Origin: Bradyrhizobium septentrionale
GTDB lineage: Bacteria; Pseudomonadota; Alphaproteobacteria; Rhizobiales; Xanthobacteraceae
Reading direction: 5' to 3'
DNA length: 64,000 nt
NCBI RefSeq assembly: GCF_011516645.4
Contig: NZ_CP088285.1
Location: 4,048,501 to 4,112,500 of the forward strand
Both the position numbers and the translations under genes were made by a program. This document shows positions 39,626 through 47,763 of this stretch, piece after piece. Position 1 is the first letter of the stretch; every line of letters begins with the position of its first letter. The notes under the pieces were generated by a model. The model was not told where the DNA came from, searched no databases, and saw only the letters and a program-made list of their open reading frames with translations.

Positions 39626-40519
39626 ATGCGGTTCGACCTGATCGACTTGCAATTGTTCATCGCGGTGGCGGATGCGCGCAGCATCACGCAAGGCGCTGCG
39701 CGCGCAAACCTGGCGCTGGCTTCGGCCAGCGAGCGAATCAAGGGCCTCGAGGAGGCGCTCGGCGTCGCGCTGCTCAAGCGCGGCCGCCGCGGCGTCGAAC
39801 TGACGGCGGCGGGCGAGAGTCTGCTCGGCCACGCCCGCATCGTGATCCACAATGTCGAGGCGTTGCAGAGCGATCTCGCCGCCTATGCCAGCGGCGTCCG
39901 CGCCAACGTGCTGCTGCTCGCCAACACCTCGGGCCTGTCGGAGCATCTGCCGCGGGCGCTGGCGGCCTTCCTGCACGAATATCCCGACATCAGCGTCGAT
40001 GTCGAGGAGCGCGAGAGCACCGATATCGCGACCGCGATCGCCAGCGGCGCCGCCGATCTCGGCTTCGCCGCGGAACACGCGCTACCCGACAGCGTCGAGC
40101 GTTTCCTGTTCAGCGAGGACCGCCTGATGCTGGTGGCGTCGCGGCGCAGCGATCTCGGCGGCCGCCGCCAGATCGACTTCCAGGAAGTGGTCGGCCGCGA
40201 TTTCGTCGGGCTTACGGCGACGTCGGCGCTGCAGGTCCATATCTCCCGGCACGCGGCCAAGCTCGGCGCGCGGCTGCGCTTTCGCGCCCGGCTGCGCGGC
40301 TTCGACGCCATCTGCCAGATGGTCGCCGCCGACGTCGGCATCGCCGTGATCCCGGAAACTGCGGCCAGGCGCTGCGCGGCGTCGATGCCGATCACAACGA
40401 TCCGGATCCGCGACGCCTGGGCCAACCGCCGGCTGACGATCTGCGCCCGCAGCTTCAAGGCGCTGCCGCGGGCGGCCAAGCAGCTCGTGGAGTATCTCCG
40501 GGCCGAAGCGCAGCGCTGA
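39626..40519 (+). CDS. LysR family transcriptional regulator
   Basis: A 297-residue regulator. The N-terminal winged helix (about 1-62) includes DLQLFIAVADARSITQGAARANLALASASERIKGLEE. The C-terminal periplasmic-binding-like effector domain (about 90-290) includes GIAVIPETAARRC. It is divergent from the TSUP permease, so it probably regulates that gene. Downstream and convergent is a truncated tripartite-carrier binding protein gene. Confidence 0.92.
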   Translation: MRFDLIDLQLFIAVADARSITQGAARANLALASASERIKGLEEALGVALLKRGRRGVELTAAGESLLGHARIVIHNVEALQSDLAAYASGVRANVLLLANTSGLSEHLPRALAAFLHEYPDISVDVEERESTDIATAIASGAADLGFAAEHALPDSVERFLFSEDRLMLVASRRSDLGGRRQIDFQEVVGRDFVGLTATSALQVHISRHAAKLGARLRFRARLRGFDAICQMVAADVGIAVIPETAARRCAASMPITTIRIRDAWANRRLTICARSFKALPRAAKQLVEYLRAEAQR

Positions 40520-40527
40520 CGGCACGC

Positions 40528-40980
40528 TCATTTCGCCGTCACGACGCCGGCATCCTGGATCACCTTGGCCCACTTCTTGATGTCGGCGGCGACGAAGTCG
40601 CGGAAATGGTCCGGCGTGTCGCCGACCAGCGTCACCGGCGCGAGGTCCTTCGGCGTGTCATAGGCGACCTTCTCCATGCTCGGGCTGATGGCGAGCGCGC
40701 CGGCGCTCGCGATCGCGACGGTGTAGCCATCGGGCGCAGCCTTCGCGACCGCGTCGGTGCCGAGCACGCCGCCCTGGCCGGCGCGATTGTCGACGATGAT
40801 CGGCTGCCTCACCAGTTCCGACATCTTCTGCCCGATCACCCGCGCGATGATGTCGTTCGGCCCGCCGGGCGGGAACGGCACGATCAGCCGGATCGGCTTG
40901 GTCGGAAAATCCTGGGCCGAGGCTGCGCAGGGTGCGAGAAGCAGGAGAAGGGTCGCCAGCAACCTGCCGCAAATCGTCAT
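40528..40980 (-). pseudogene. Bug/TctC-type solute-binding protein with an internal deletion
   Basis: A 150-residue frame whose first about 119 residues are a standard Bug protein start: signal peptide 1-22, FPTKPIRLIVPFPPGGPNDI, VVDNRAGQGG-like VDNRAGQGG, and DLAPVTLVG. It then jumps at about residue 120/121 to TPDHFRDFVAADIKKWAKVI, which is the usual last 30 residues of the family. Family members have about 320 residues, so about 170 central residues, including half of the ligand cleft, are missing while the frame is kept. It is probably non-functional. No TctAB genes are nearby. Confidence 0.8.
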
Positions 40981-41081
40981 GTGCGCCCATCCATCCCTGA
41001 CTTTTCTCGTTGCCGTCAGGATGGGCGCAGATCAATCGCGCGGCAACTCAAGAAATCAGGCCAAGAGATCAGGCCAAGGAA

Positions 41082-41861
41082 TCAGGCGTTGAGCAGCTTC
41101 ATCGCCGCTTCGTGCACGCGCGGATCGCCGGCGGCGATGATGCGGCCGCCGCTTTGCGCCGGCTTGCCGTCCCAGGTGGTGACGATGCCGCCGGCCCCGG
41201 TGACGATCGGGATCAGGCCAGCAATGTCGTAGGGCTTCAGCTCGGTCTCGACCACGAGGTCGAGATGGCCGGCTGCGAGCATGCAATAGGAGTAGCAGTC
41301 GCCGCCATAGCGCGACAGGCGCGCTGCATTCTCGACGCGGCCGAAGCGGGCACGGTCATCCGGATTCATCAGCAGCGGGCTCGTAGTGAAGACGGTCGCC
41401 TCCTTCAGCGAGGTGCAGCGCCGCACCGACAGCCGCCGCTGGCCCGACGGGCCGGAGTATTGCGCCGAGCCGCTGTCGCCGGAGAAGCGCTCGCCGATAT
41501 AGGGCTGGTGCATCATCCCGAATACCGGCGTACCTTTGTGCAGCAGGGCGATCAGCGTGCCCCAGATCGGAAAGCCGGCGATGAAGGATTTGGTGCCGTC
41601 GATCGGATCGAGCACCCAGACATAGTCGGCGTCCTCGCGCTCATTGCCGAATTCCTCGCCGATGATGCCATGCTGGGGGAAGTTCGCTTTGATCAGCCGC
41701 CGCATCACGGCTTCCGCGGCCCGGTCCGCCTCGGTGACCGGATCGAAATCGTTCGAGCTCTTGTTGTCGACTGAGAGCGAGGTCCGGAAGAACGGAAGGA
41801 TGGTTTCGCCGGATGCGGTCGCGAGGCGGCCGATGAAGGCGGTGAAGTCGATGACCGTCAC
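41082..41861 (-). CDS. hisN: inositol-monophosphatase family phosphatase, probable histidinol-phosphatase HisN
   Basis: A 259-residue Mg2+-dependent phosphatase. The metal motifs are GEEFGNE and VLDPIDGTKSFI. The C-terminal metal region is KPYDIAGLIPIVTGAGG with ELKPYD in place of the IMPase WD, which favours the histidinol-phosphate phosphatase (HisN) subgroup. In actinobacteria and many rhizobia HisN supplies the missing histidinol-phosphatase. SuhB-like inositol phosphatase activity is the alternative. Just upstream lies an sRNA of the suhB/mmgR family. Confidence 0.88.
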   Translation of the reverse strand: MTVIDFTAFIGRLATASGETILPFFRTSLSVDNKSSNDFDPVTEADRAAEAVMRRLIKANFPQHGIIGEEFGNEREDADYVWVLDPIDGTKSFIAGFPIWGTLIALLHKGTPVFGMMHQPYIGERFSGDSGSAQYSGPSGQRRLSVRRCTSLKEATVFTTSPLLMNPDDRARFGRVENAARLSRYGGDCYSYCMLAAGHLDLVVETELKPYDIAGLIPIVTGAGGIVTTWDGKPAQSGGRIIAAGDPRVHEAAMKLLNA

Positions 41862-42083
41862 GGCATGTCCCTGAAATGCGCAAACGACGCGGTAGAAATC
41901 GGTTGCGATCTGCCTAGCTCAATCCGGCGCGGCGCGCACGATTAACGGAGTGTTATCCCGGCCTGATGACGGGGTTCCCCACTTTCGTTTGGCTTCGGAT
42001 TCGAAAGTCTCCTGGGCTTGGCGGCGGATCACGAAGTTGCGAGTCCTGGTATACAAGCTATGCGCAGAGCGCTGGACGTTCCA

Positions 42084-42123
42084 GATTTTTTCCATAAGCC
42101 ATTGAAGATAAATGGAAAAAATC
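42084..42123. other. long A/T-rich perfect inverted repeat
   Basis: GATTTTTTCCAT (42084-42095) and ATGGAAAAAATC (42112-42123) are perfect 12-bp arms around a 16-nt spacer, about 70 bp before the sRNA promoter. It stands out from the G+C-rich surroundings. It could be an operator or a terminator-like hairpin. The rest of 41862-42190 shows no gene. Confidence 0.6.
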
Positions 42124-42190
42124 AGAGCATGTGGCCTGTTGCAGTTTCGCCAGATTTACCAATATTGCAGAGGAAATGTTTCGAAAGTTC

Positions 42191-42219
42191 TTGCGTTTTG
42201 TGCAGCGCGGCCGCATATT
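42191..42219 (+). promoter_or_regulatory. candidate sigma-70 promoter of the sRNA
   Basis: TTGCGT (42191-42196) and CATATT (42214-42219) are separated by 17 bp and would start transcription near 42226, which fits the 5' end expected from the sRNA fold. Confidence 0.5.
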
Positions 42220-42225
42220 GTTGCG

Positions 42226-42314
42226 GTGCGGTAGCGCCTCGCGCTATCGCTGCCCTCCTTGGGCGTTTCCTCCCTAGACTTGGGCCGCTTGTTCATTCAA
42301 GCGGCCCTTTTTTC
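42226..42314 (+). ncRNA. mmgR: mmgR/suhB-type (alpha-r8) small RNA
   Basis: An 85-90 nt RNA with the family's order of elements: hairpin GTAGCGC-CTC-GCGCTATC (42231-42248), a second small stem, the unpaired UUUCCUCCCU (42267-42276), and a Rho-independent terminator. In Sinorhizobium the homologue MmgR binds Hfq and limits polyhydroxybutyrate granule accumulation. The family was first noticed next to suhB (inositol monophosphatase) genes, and here too such a gene is adjacent. The UCCUCC-like loop is an anti-Shine-Dalgarno seed. Confidence 0.8.
42282..42314 (+). terminator. intrinsic terminator of the mmgR-type sRNA
   Basis: GGGCCGCTTG-TTCATT-CAAGCGGCCC is a perfect 10-bp stem followed by seven T residues. 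Confidence 0.92.
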
Positions 42315-42431
42315 TTGGGCCGACATCTCCAAGCGTGAACCTGGAATCCAGTTCGGCGCTCGGCTCGCGTCGTGAAACGGATTCTGTGTTCATGACTTCG
42401 TCGGGCACCGCAGTGCCCGTCCGAGACTTGT

Positions 42432-43319
42432 CTACTCCGCCGCCGCCTGGAACGGGCCGAGATCCCCGAACGGAATTTTCGCGAGTGCATCCGCCAAGGT
42501 CGCGAAGTCGGCCGCGACCTGGGCGAAGCGCGGCCCGCGCTCGCGGTGGCGCTCATCCATATAGACCGCGCGGTTGAGCTCGATCTGCACGGTGTGCAGG
42601 CCGCTCGCCGGGTTGCCGTAATGCTCGGTGATGAAGCCGCCGGCATAGGGCTTGTTGCGGCCGATCGAATAGCCGAGCGAACTCATCATCTCCTCGACCA
42701 GGTCGGGCAGCAGCGGCGCGCAGCTCGTGCCGTAGCGGTCGCCGATCACGACGTCGGGCCGGCGCGGCTCGTCGCGCGACACCCCGACCGACGGCATCGA
42801 ATGGCAGTCGACCACGATCACGGCGCCGAATGCCTGGTGCGCCTTGTTGATCAGCCGGCGCAGCGCGCGGTGATAGGGCTTGTAGAGCACCTCGATCCGC
42901 CGCAGCGCCTCGTCGACGTCGAGCCGCTCGCGGTAGATCTCCTGGCCGTCGCCGACCACCCGCGGGATGGTGCCGAGGCCGCCGGCCACCCGCATCGAGC
43001 GCGTGTTGGCAAAGCTCGGCAGCCGTCCGGTGAACATCCGCGGGTCGAGTTCATAGGGCTCGCGGTTCACGTCGACATAGGAGCGCGGGAAGTTGACCCG
43101 GACGATCGGAAAGCCGCGATCGCTCACGCCCGCGATCAACTCGTCCATGAAGGAATCTTCGGAGCGACGCAGCGACGTCAGATCGATGCGCGAGGCTTCG
43201 AGGAATTCGGCCGGGTAGACCGAACCCGAATGCGGGGAATTGAAGATGATCGGGGCGCGCCAGGCCTGCGGCTCAACGATCTCGAACGGGGGCGACAACT
43301 CGCCAGCAAATTCGCTCAT
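42432..43319 (-). CDS. hutG: N-formylglutamate amidohydrolase
   Basis: A 295-residue FGase family enzyme releasing formate and glutamate from N-formylglutamate, the last step of one histidine-degradation route. Zinc-site segments visible are FNSPHSGSVYP near the N-terminus, VIVVDCHSMPSVG in the middle, and GLHTVQIELNRAVYMDE near the C-terminus. No other hut genes are in view, so the physiological role may differ. The ATG at 43319 starts the conserved MSEFAGE. It is divergent from cpdR. Confidence 0.9.
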   Translation of the reverse strand: MSEFAGELSPPFEIVEPQAWRAPIIFNSPHSGSVYPAEFLEASRIDLTSLRRSEDSFMDELIAGVSDRGFPIVRVNFPRSYVDVNREPYELDPRMFTGRLPSFANTRSMRVAGGLGTIPRVVGDGQEIYRERLDVDEALRRIEVLYKPYHRALRRLINKAHQAFGAVIVVDCHSMPSVGVSRDEPRRPDVVIGDRYGTSCAPLLPDLVEEMMSSLGYSIGRNKPYAGGFITEHYGNPASGLHTVQIELNRAVYMDERHRERGPRFAQVAADFATLADALAKIPFGDLGPFQAAAE

Positions 43320-43624
43320 TCCCTTGGCGCCGTCCCTTGCGTCCGCCTCGCCCCGCAAGAATTGATTCTGCCGGAAAAGCGGAGATTTATGGGCGGGCAT
43401 TGTCGGTAATCGCGATCATTCTGCCAAGTGAAAAGAGTGTGGTTTCCGCTGGAACGGGTCTTAAAAGCAGGAAATGCCAACCAAGGTTGATTCGCTGCGG
43501 GGTTCGGTCCACAAATAGGTGGTGTTCGCCGCCTCAGGCCTGCCGCAAATTTCACCCGAAATTTACCGTCTGTCGTGCCTACTGTTCGGACAGATCCTCC
43601 AAGCCGGATTCGACGATTCCAGTC
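43320..43624. other. divergent intergenic region upstream of cpdR
   Basis: About 305 bp between the divergent amidohydrolase and cpdR genes. It should hold both promoters. I see no repeat, operator or small gene I can support. Confidence 0.3.
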
Positions 43625-43984
43625 ATGCCGAAAATTCTCCTCGCCGAAGACGACACCGATATGCGCCGCTTCCTGGTCAAGGCGCTCGAAAACGCGGGTT
43701 TCAAGGTCTCGCCGCACGACAACGGCATGTCGGCCTACCAGCGGCTGCGCGAGGAGCCGTTCGAAATGCTCCTCACCGACATCGTGATGCCCGAGATGGA
43801 CGGCATCGAGCTGGCGCGCCGCGCCTCGGAACTCGATCCCGACATCAAGATCATGTTCATCACCGGCTTTGCCGCGGTCGCCCTCAATTCCGATTCGGAG
43901 GCGCCGAAAAACGCCAAGGTGCTGGCCAAGCCCGTGCACCTCAGGGAATTGGTCAGCGAAGTGAACAAGTTGCTGGCGGCCTGA
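43625..43984 (+). CDS. cpdR: single-domain response regulator CpdR
   Basis: A 119-residue stand-alone receiver with phospho-acceptor Asp52 (LLTDIVMPEMDG), acidic pocket Glu8/Asp9/Asp10 and Lys102. The segments MFITGFAAVALN and LAKPVHLRELV match CpdR from Caulobacter and rhizobia. Unphosphorylated CpdR primes the ClpXP protease to degrade CtrA-pathway substrates; phosphorylation by the CckA-ChpT relay turns it off. It therefore links to the cell cycle and, in rhizobia, bacteroid differentiation. Its place next to the amidohydrolase gene is conserved in related genomes as far as I recall. Confidence 0.93.
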   Translation: MPKILLAEDDTDMRRFLVKALENAGFKVSPHDNGMSAYQRLREEPFEMLLTDIVMPEMDGIELARRASELDPDIKIMFITGFAAVALNSDSEAPKNAKVLAKPVHLRELVSEVNKLLAA

Positions 43985-44063
43985 TTCGCCAAAAAAGCTT
44001 CACTTTGCGTCCTTGCCTGCCCCGCCGCGGTCCGTTATAGGGTCCCGATCCAAACAGCGCTTT

Positions 44064-44138
44064 GGGTGCGTAGCTCAGCGGGAGAGCACTACCTTGACAT
44101 GGTAGGGGTCACAGGTTCGATCCCTGTCGCACCCACCA
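44064..44138 (+). tRNA. trnV: tRNA-Val (GAC)
   Basis: The acceptor stem GGGTGCG pairs with CGCACCC. The D arm is GCTC-AGCGGGA-GAGC, the anticodon arm CTACC-TTGACAT-GGTAG with anticodon GAC (Val), and the T arm is ACAGG-TTCGATC-CCTGT. The discriminator is A and the CCA end is encoded. Confidence 0.97.
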
Positions 44139-44200
44139 CGCTTCGCCCTGACGGGCTTCGCGTGGCGCAGCCACGCCGGAGACCGTCAGAGCGAAGCGTG
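44137..44200. repeat. long inverted repeat directly after the tRNA
   Basis: CACGCTTCGCCCTGACGG (44137-44154) pairs with CCGTCAGAGCGAAGCGTG (44183-44200) over 18 bp with a single G-A difference, enclosing an inner hairpin GCGTGGC-GCA-GCCACGC. It starts within the last bases of the tRNA CCA end. The following 120 bp to 44320 hold no gene. Confidence 0.75.
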
Positions 44201-44319
44201 TCCGGCGTAGCTTGAACACAGTGAAAGCGAAGACGGACTGGCGCCGCGAGCTTCAGCCGGCAAGCCACGCTTTCGCAACGGCGACGATCTTCCGCTTCAA
44301 CCTGTCAAACAGCTAGCTC

Positions 44320-44521
44320 GGTGTCATCACCCGCGCAGGCGGGTGATCCAGTATTCCAGAGACGCCAGTGCTTGAGCCGAGATGCCGCGGCGTACTGGAT
44401 CGCCCGGTCGAGCCGGGCGATGACAGTGTGGGTGGGGATACAGCTTCGCATTCTCGCGACATGAATCGTCCGAGCTTTGCTCTTCGTTCCGCCCTCTCTC
44501 GCAGAGGGCGCAGGGAAAGCC
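44320..44521. repeat. dispersed palindromic intergenic repeat, copy 2 (about 200 bp)
   Basis: Inverted copy of the element at 825-1024, with the same two hairpins (CATCACCCGCGCAGGCGGGTGAT and TCGCCCGGTCGAGCCGGGCGA) and the same flanks reaching the GCCCTCTCTCGCAGAGGGC hairpin. 44522-44755 has no recognisable feature. Confidence 0.8.
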
Positions 44522-44755
44522 ACGCCGCGTTCGTGACGACCGCGAAGCGCCCCTCGATCGGGTGAGACGGGCAAACCACACCACCGAGTTGTCATTCCGA
44601 TAAACCGAAACAGTTTTGCCGCGGGGGCTTGCGCCGTCGGGCAACTCGGTGATCCGCATCTCGACGATCGCTGCGGCTGCGGTAATAAAGGGACGGGAAC
44701 CAGAGGTCGCACAAGGCCTCTCGCGTGATCATGGAAGGTCGGAGGAGAAATCGCG

Positions 44756-45190
44756 GTGCTCGATCACATCCTGAAATTCATGACGCTCGGGACTATCATC
44801 GTCGGCATCACGGCGATCTACACTGCGCTCCACACCAACAACCGGCGGCTCGGCGCCGATATCTTCCTCAGATATTCCGACCGCATTTCCGACCTGCGAC
44901 GCCGCCTGCCAACGGCGGCGTTCCATGACGAGGGCGCTGACGGCACCATTGAGATGACGCCGGACGAGCGCCGGATTGTGCATGAAGTCATCTTCTCGAT
45001 CTTCGAGCTCTTTGAACTCAAGGTCCATGGCTTCATTCCGCCGGGGATCTGGAAGATCAGGGAGCCCGATATCGAAAGGGTGCTCTCCCTGCCTGTCTTC
45101 CAGCAGGAATTGGCGGTGGTGAAAGTGAGGTTCGTGAAACATCCGCGCTTTGCGGCGTGGCTCGACCAGATCGGGCAAGCCAAGGCATAG
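44756..45190 (+). CDS. hypothetical membrane-anchored protein
   Basis: A 144-residue protein beginning with GTG (MLDHILKFMTL). One N-terminal hydrophobic segment (about 5-25, TLGTIIVGITAIYTAL) is followed by a soluble helical domain with RYSDRISDLRRRLP, ERRIVHEVIFSIFELFELKVHGFIPPGIW and a Phe/Arg-rich end. The pattern resembles small DUF4760-like membrane proteins, but I cannot assign it. GGAGGAG lies 12 bp upstream. Confidence 0.65.
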   Translation: MLDHILKFMTLGTIIVGITAIYTALHTNNRRLGADIFLRYSDRISDLRRRLPTAAFHDEGADGTIEMTPDERRIVHEVIFSIFELFELKVHGFIPPGIWKIREPDIERVLSLPVFQQELAVVKVRFVKHPRFAAWLDQIGQAKA

Positions 45191-45530
45191 CCCGGGGGCG
45201 ACGCGCGATCTGAGAACGTGTTCTCCGTCGATGGTGAGGCTGGTTGCCGGTGATCTCGCGCCGCTGGCGCAACGCGCGGGTTCGCCGCGCAATGTGACGG
45301 GCCGGCATGACCAGCGCGTCGGCGCAATACGCGCGGTTGATCGGCGCTAAGTCTCGCTCGCCCGGTCGCGCCGCTTCGCTCAGTGCGACGATCGCGGACG
45401 CCGCAATCAGCAGCATCACGGTTCCGTGCGCCGCGACGGTCCAGCGACAAGGGGGCTGGATTTTTCCTCAGGGATAGTCAATTCTGATTCAGAACTCACC
45501 CATCCGTGCCACACGCGGAGGAGATATCCC
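45191..45530. other. intergenic region before the AraC regulator gene
   Basis: 340 bp. A minus-strand frame starting at 45419 has a signal-like start (MLLIAASAIVALSEA) but degenerates into Arg-rich sequence, so I do not call it. GGAGGAG at 45518-45524 is the Shine-Dalgarno of the AraC gene. No operator palindrome is evident. Confidence 0.3.
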
Positions 45531-46403
45531 ATGGAGGAAGCGCGCACCGAGCGGTATGTCCGCCAGGTCGGCGGTGAACTTGTATCCTCCGTCATCGCGC
45601 GGTCGAAGCCGATCCGGGTCGAGCTGCTCAGCCGGACCTCGCGGCCCCGCATGAACTGGCATTTCCGCCAGCCTGAACTGACCCTGTTCTGGTTCCGCAA
45701 CGGCTGCTCGCAATTGCGCGCCACGATCAATGGCCGGCCGGTCGAATCCGAATTCTCCGAGGCGGCCAATCTCGCGCTGTTTCCCGCCGGCACCGAGATC
45801 GAGGGCGAATGGTCGGTCGGGCCGGCGTTCGATTATGTGGTCGTGTTCCTCGATCCAAAGTTCGTGCAGAGCCGGCTCAACGGCGTGATCGAACGGCCGG
45901 CGCTTGCGTTCGGCCATGACCAGCTCTGCCGCGGCCTCGCCGAGCTCAGCCAGGAGGCCGCCACACCCGACAATCTGTTCGATCTGTTTGCCGAGGGCTG
46001 GGCCAGCCAGGCGCTGGCCCATATCGCGCGGCTGTCGCGCGGCGCGGAGCAGCCGAAGCCCTTGAGCCGCGGCGGATTGCCGGCGCTCAAGCTGCGCAGG
46101 ATCGAGGAGTTCGTCCGGGCAAATCTTGGCGAGGCGATCTCGCTTTCGGTGCTGTCGGATGTCGCCGGCCTGAGCAAGCGGCATTTCCTGCGCGCCTTCC
46201 AGGAGAGCACCGGCACCAGCCCGCATCGCTATGTGCTCGATCTGCGCATCGACCAGGCCAAGCGCCGCCTCGGCGAGACCGACGACAGCGTGACCAGCAT
46301 CGCGCTGGCGTCGGGCTTCAGCCATGCGCAGCATTTCTCGTCGACGTTCAGGCAGGCCACCGGCATGAGCCCGTCGCTGTTCCGGCAGCAGTGCCGGGCC
46401 TGA
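45531..46403 (+). CDS. AraC family transcriptional regulator
   Basis: A 290-residue activator. The N-terminal about 180 residues form a cupin-like sensor (LFPAGTEIEGEWSVGPAFDYVVVF). The C-terminal double helix-turn-helix (about 190-288) has ISLSVLSDVAGLSKRHFLRAFQESTGTSPHRYV and SVTSIALASGFSHAQHFSSTFRQATGMSP. GGAGGAG precedes the start. It lies 99 bp before a same-strand CoA-transferase/SDR/GST operon that it probably controls. Confidence 0.92.
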   Translation: MEEARTERYVRQVGGELVSSVIARSKPIRVELLSRTSRPRMNWHFRQPELTLFWFRNGCSQLRATINGRPVESEFSEAANLALFPAGTEIEGEWSVGPAFDYVVVFLDPKFVQSRLNGVIERPALAFGHDQLCRGLAELSQEAATPDNLFDLFAEGWASQALAHIARLSRGAEQPKPLSRGGLPALKLRRIEEFVRANLGEAISLSVLSDVAGLSKRHFLRAFQESTGTSPHRYVLDLRIDQAKRRLGETDDSVTSIALASGFSHAQHFSSTFRQATGMSPSLFRQQCRA

Positions 46404-46502
46404 GTTTCGGCGCTTTTCTGCACGTCGCGGCGGTTTCCCGGAAGCGCAGGCCCACCCTCCATCGTACGCCGGCGTAGCGTAATTGGGAGAAGGAAGCAGC
46501 GC

Positions 46503-47699
46503 ATGTCAGGGCCATTGGCGGGAATTCGCGTACTTGATCTGACCGGTGTCGTCTCGGGCCCGTTCGCGACGATGTTTCTCGCCGATCAGGGCGCCGATGT
46601 GCTCAAGGTCGAACCGATCGGCGGCGACATCACCCGACGCAGCCGGGCCAATGTCGACAAGACAGGTGAATTCTCGGCGCTGTTCATCTCGTCGAACCGC
46701 GGCAAGCGCTCGCTCTCGATCGACATGAAAACCGATGCCGGGCGGGACGTGCTGGGCAAGTTGGTGCTCGAGGCCGACGTGCTGGTGCAGAATTTCCGGC
46801 CCGGCACGATGGAACGTCTCGGGCTCGGTCCGGACGAGGTGCGCAGCAAAAACCCGCGGCTGATCTATGTCTCGATCAGCGGCGTCGGCGAAGACGGGCC
46901 TTACGCCAAGAAGCGGGTCTACGATCCCATCGTGCAGGGCCTCTCGGGCTTCTGCGATATCCAGGCGCAGCCGGTGACCAACCGTCCGCAGATGATCCGG
47001 ACCATCGTGGCCGACAAGACGACGGCGGTCTATGCCGCGCAGGCGATCACCGCGGCGCTGTACGCCCGCGAGAAATCCGGCCGCGGCCAGCATATCCAGG
47101 TCGCGATGCTGGACGCGATGATCGCCTATCTCTGGCCGGAAGGCATGATGCAATACACGGTGGTCGGCCGCGAGCAGACCACGTCGGATCCGAACGACCG
47201 TCCCGATCTCGTGTTCCAGACCTCGGACGGTTACCTAACCTGCGGGACCATCTCCGATTCCGAATGGCAGGGCTTCTGCAGGGCCACCGGCGATCCGGAA
47301 CTGGCCAATGATCCGCGTTTCGCCACGCCGGCTTCGCGCTCGGTCAACGCAACGGCGCGCATCAACAGGATGCAGGACTATATCGGCCGGCACACTACCG
47401 CCGAATGGCTGGCGCGGCTCGATGCGGCCGACGTGCCGTGCGCGCCGATCCTGCGGCGCGGCGAGATCATCGCCAACGAGCAGGTGGTCGCCCGCGGGCT
47501 GATCGCCGAACTGGAGCAGCCCGGGGTCGGCACCGTGCGGCAGCCAAAACCCGCGGCGCGCTTCGACGTCGATGCTGCCGCGATCGGCGGCCCGGCGCCG
47601 CGCATCGGCCAGCACAGTCGCGAGGTGCTGCGCGACCTCGGCTACGGCGATGCGGCCATCGAGCAGATGATCGCCGAGAGGGCCGTGCGCGCGGTCTGA
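46503..47699 (+). CDS. CaiB/BaiF family CoA-transferase
   Basis: A 398-residue class III CoA-transferase. The N-terminal MSGPLAGIRVLDLTGVVSGPFATMFLADQGADVLKVE is a textbook family start, and the catalytic Asp is Asp204 in VAMLDAMIAYL. Members move CoA between carboxylates such as formyl, carnitine, succinyl or bile-acid CoA; the substrate is unknown. GGGAGAAGGA lies upstream. It is the first gene of an operon with an SDR and a GST, so a catabolic pathway for an organic acid is likely. Confidence 0.93.
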   Translation: MSGPLAGIRVLDLTGVVSGPFATMFLADQGADVLKVEPIGGDITRRSRANVDKTGEFSALFISSNRGKRSLSIDMKTDAGRDVLGKLVLEADVLVQNFRPGTMERLGLGPDEVRSKNPRLIYVSISGVGEDGPYAKKRVYDPIVQGLSGFCDIQAQPVTNRPQMIRTIVADKTTAVYAAQAITAALYAREKSGRGQHIQVAMLDAMIAYLWPEGMMQYTVVGREQTTSDPNDRPDLVFQTSDGYLTCGTISDSEWQGFCRATGDPELANDPRFATPASRSVNATARINRMQDYIGRHTTAEWLARLDAADVPCAPILRRGEIIANEQVVARGLIAELEQPGVGTVRQPKPAARFDVDAAAIGGPAPRIGQHSREVLRDLGYGDAAIEQMIAERAVRAV

Positions 47700-47763
47700 G
47701 CGGCCGCGCCACGCAACGTCACTATCCTTGAACAGAACAACCGCCGTCGGTGGGAGATGTCCT

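Noticed and set aside
44064..44521. Genomic island attached to tRNA-Val
   Set aside because: No integrase, no second attachment copy and no mobile genes follow within the window; only repeats are present.
45057..45419. Minus-strand frame with a signal-peptide-like start
   Set aside because: Only the first 15 residues look like a leader. The rest is Arg-rich and runs into the 3' end of the gene at 44756-45190, so coding is not supported.
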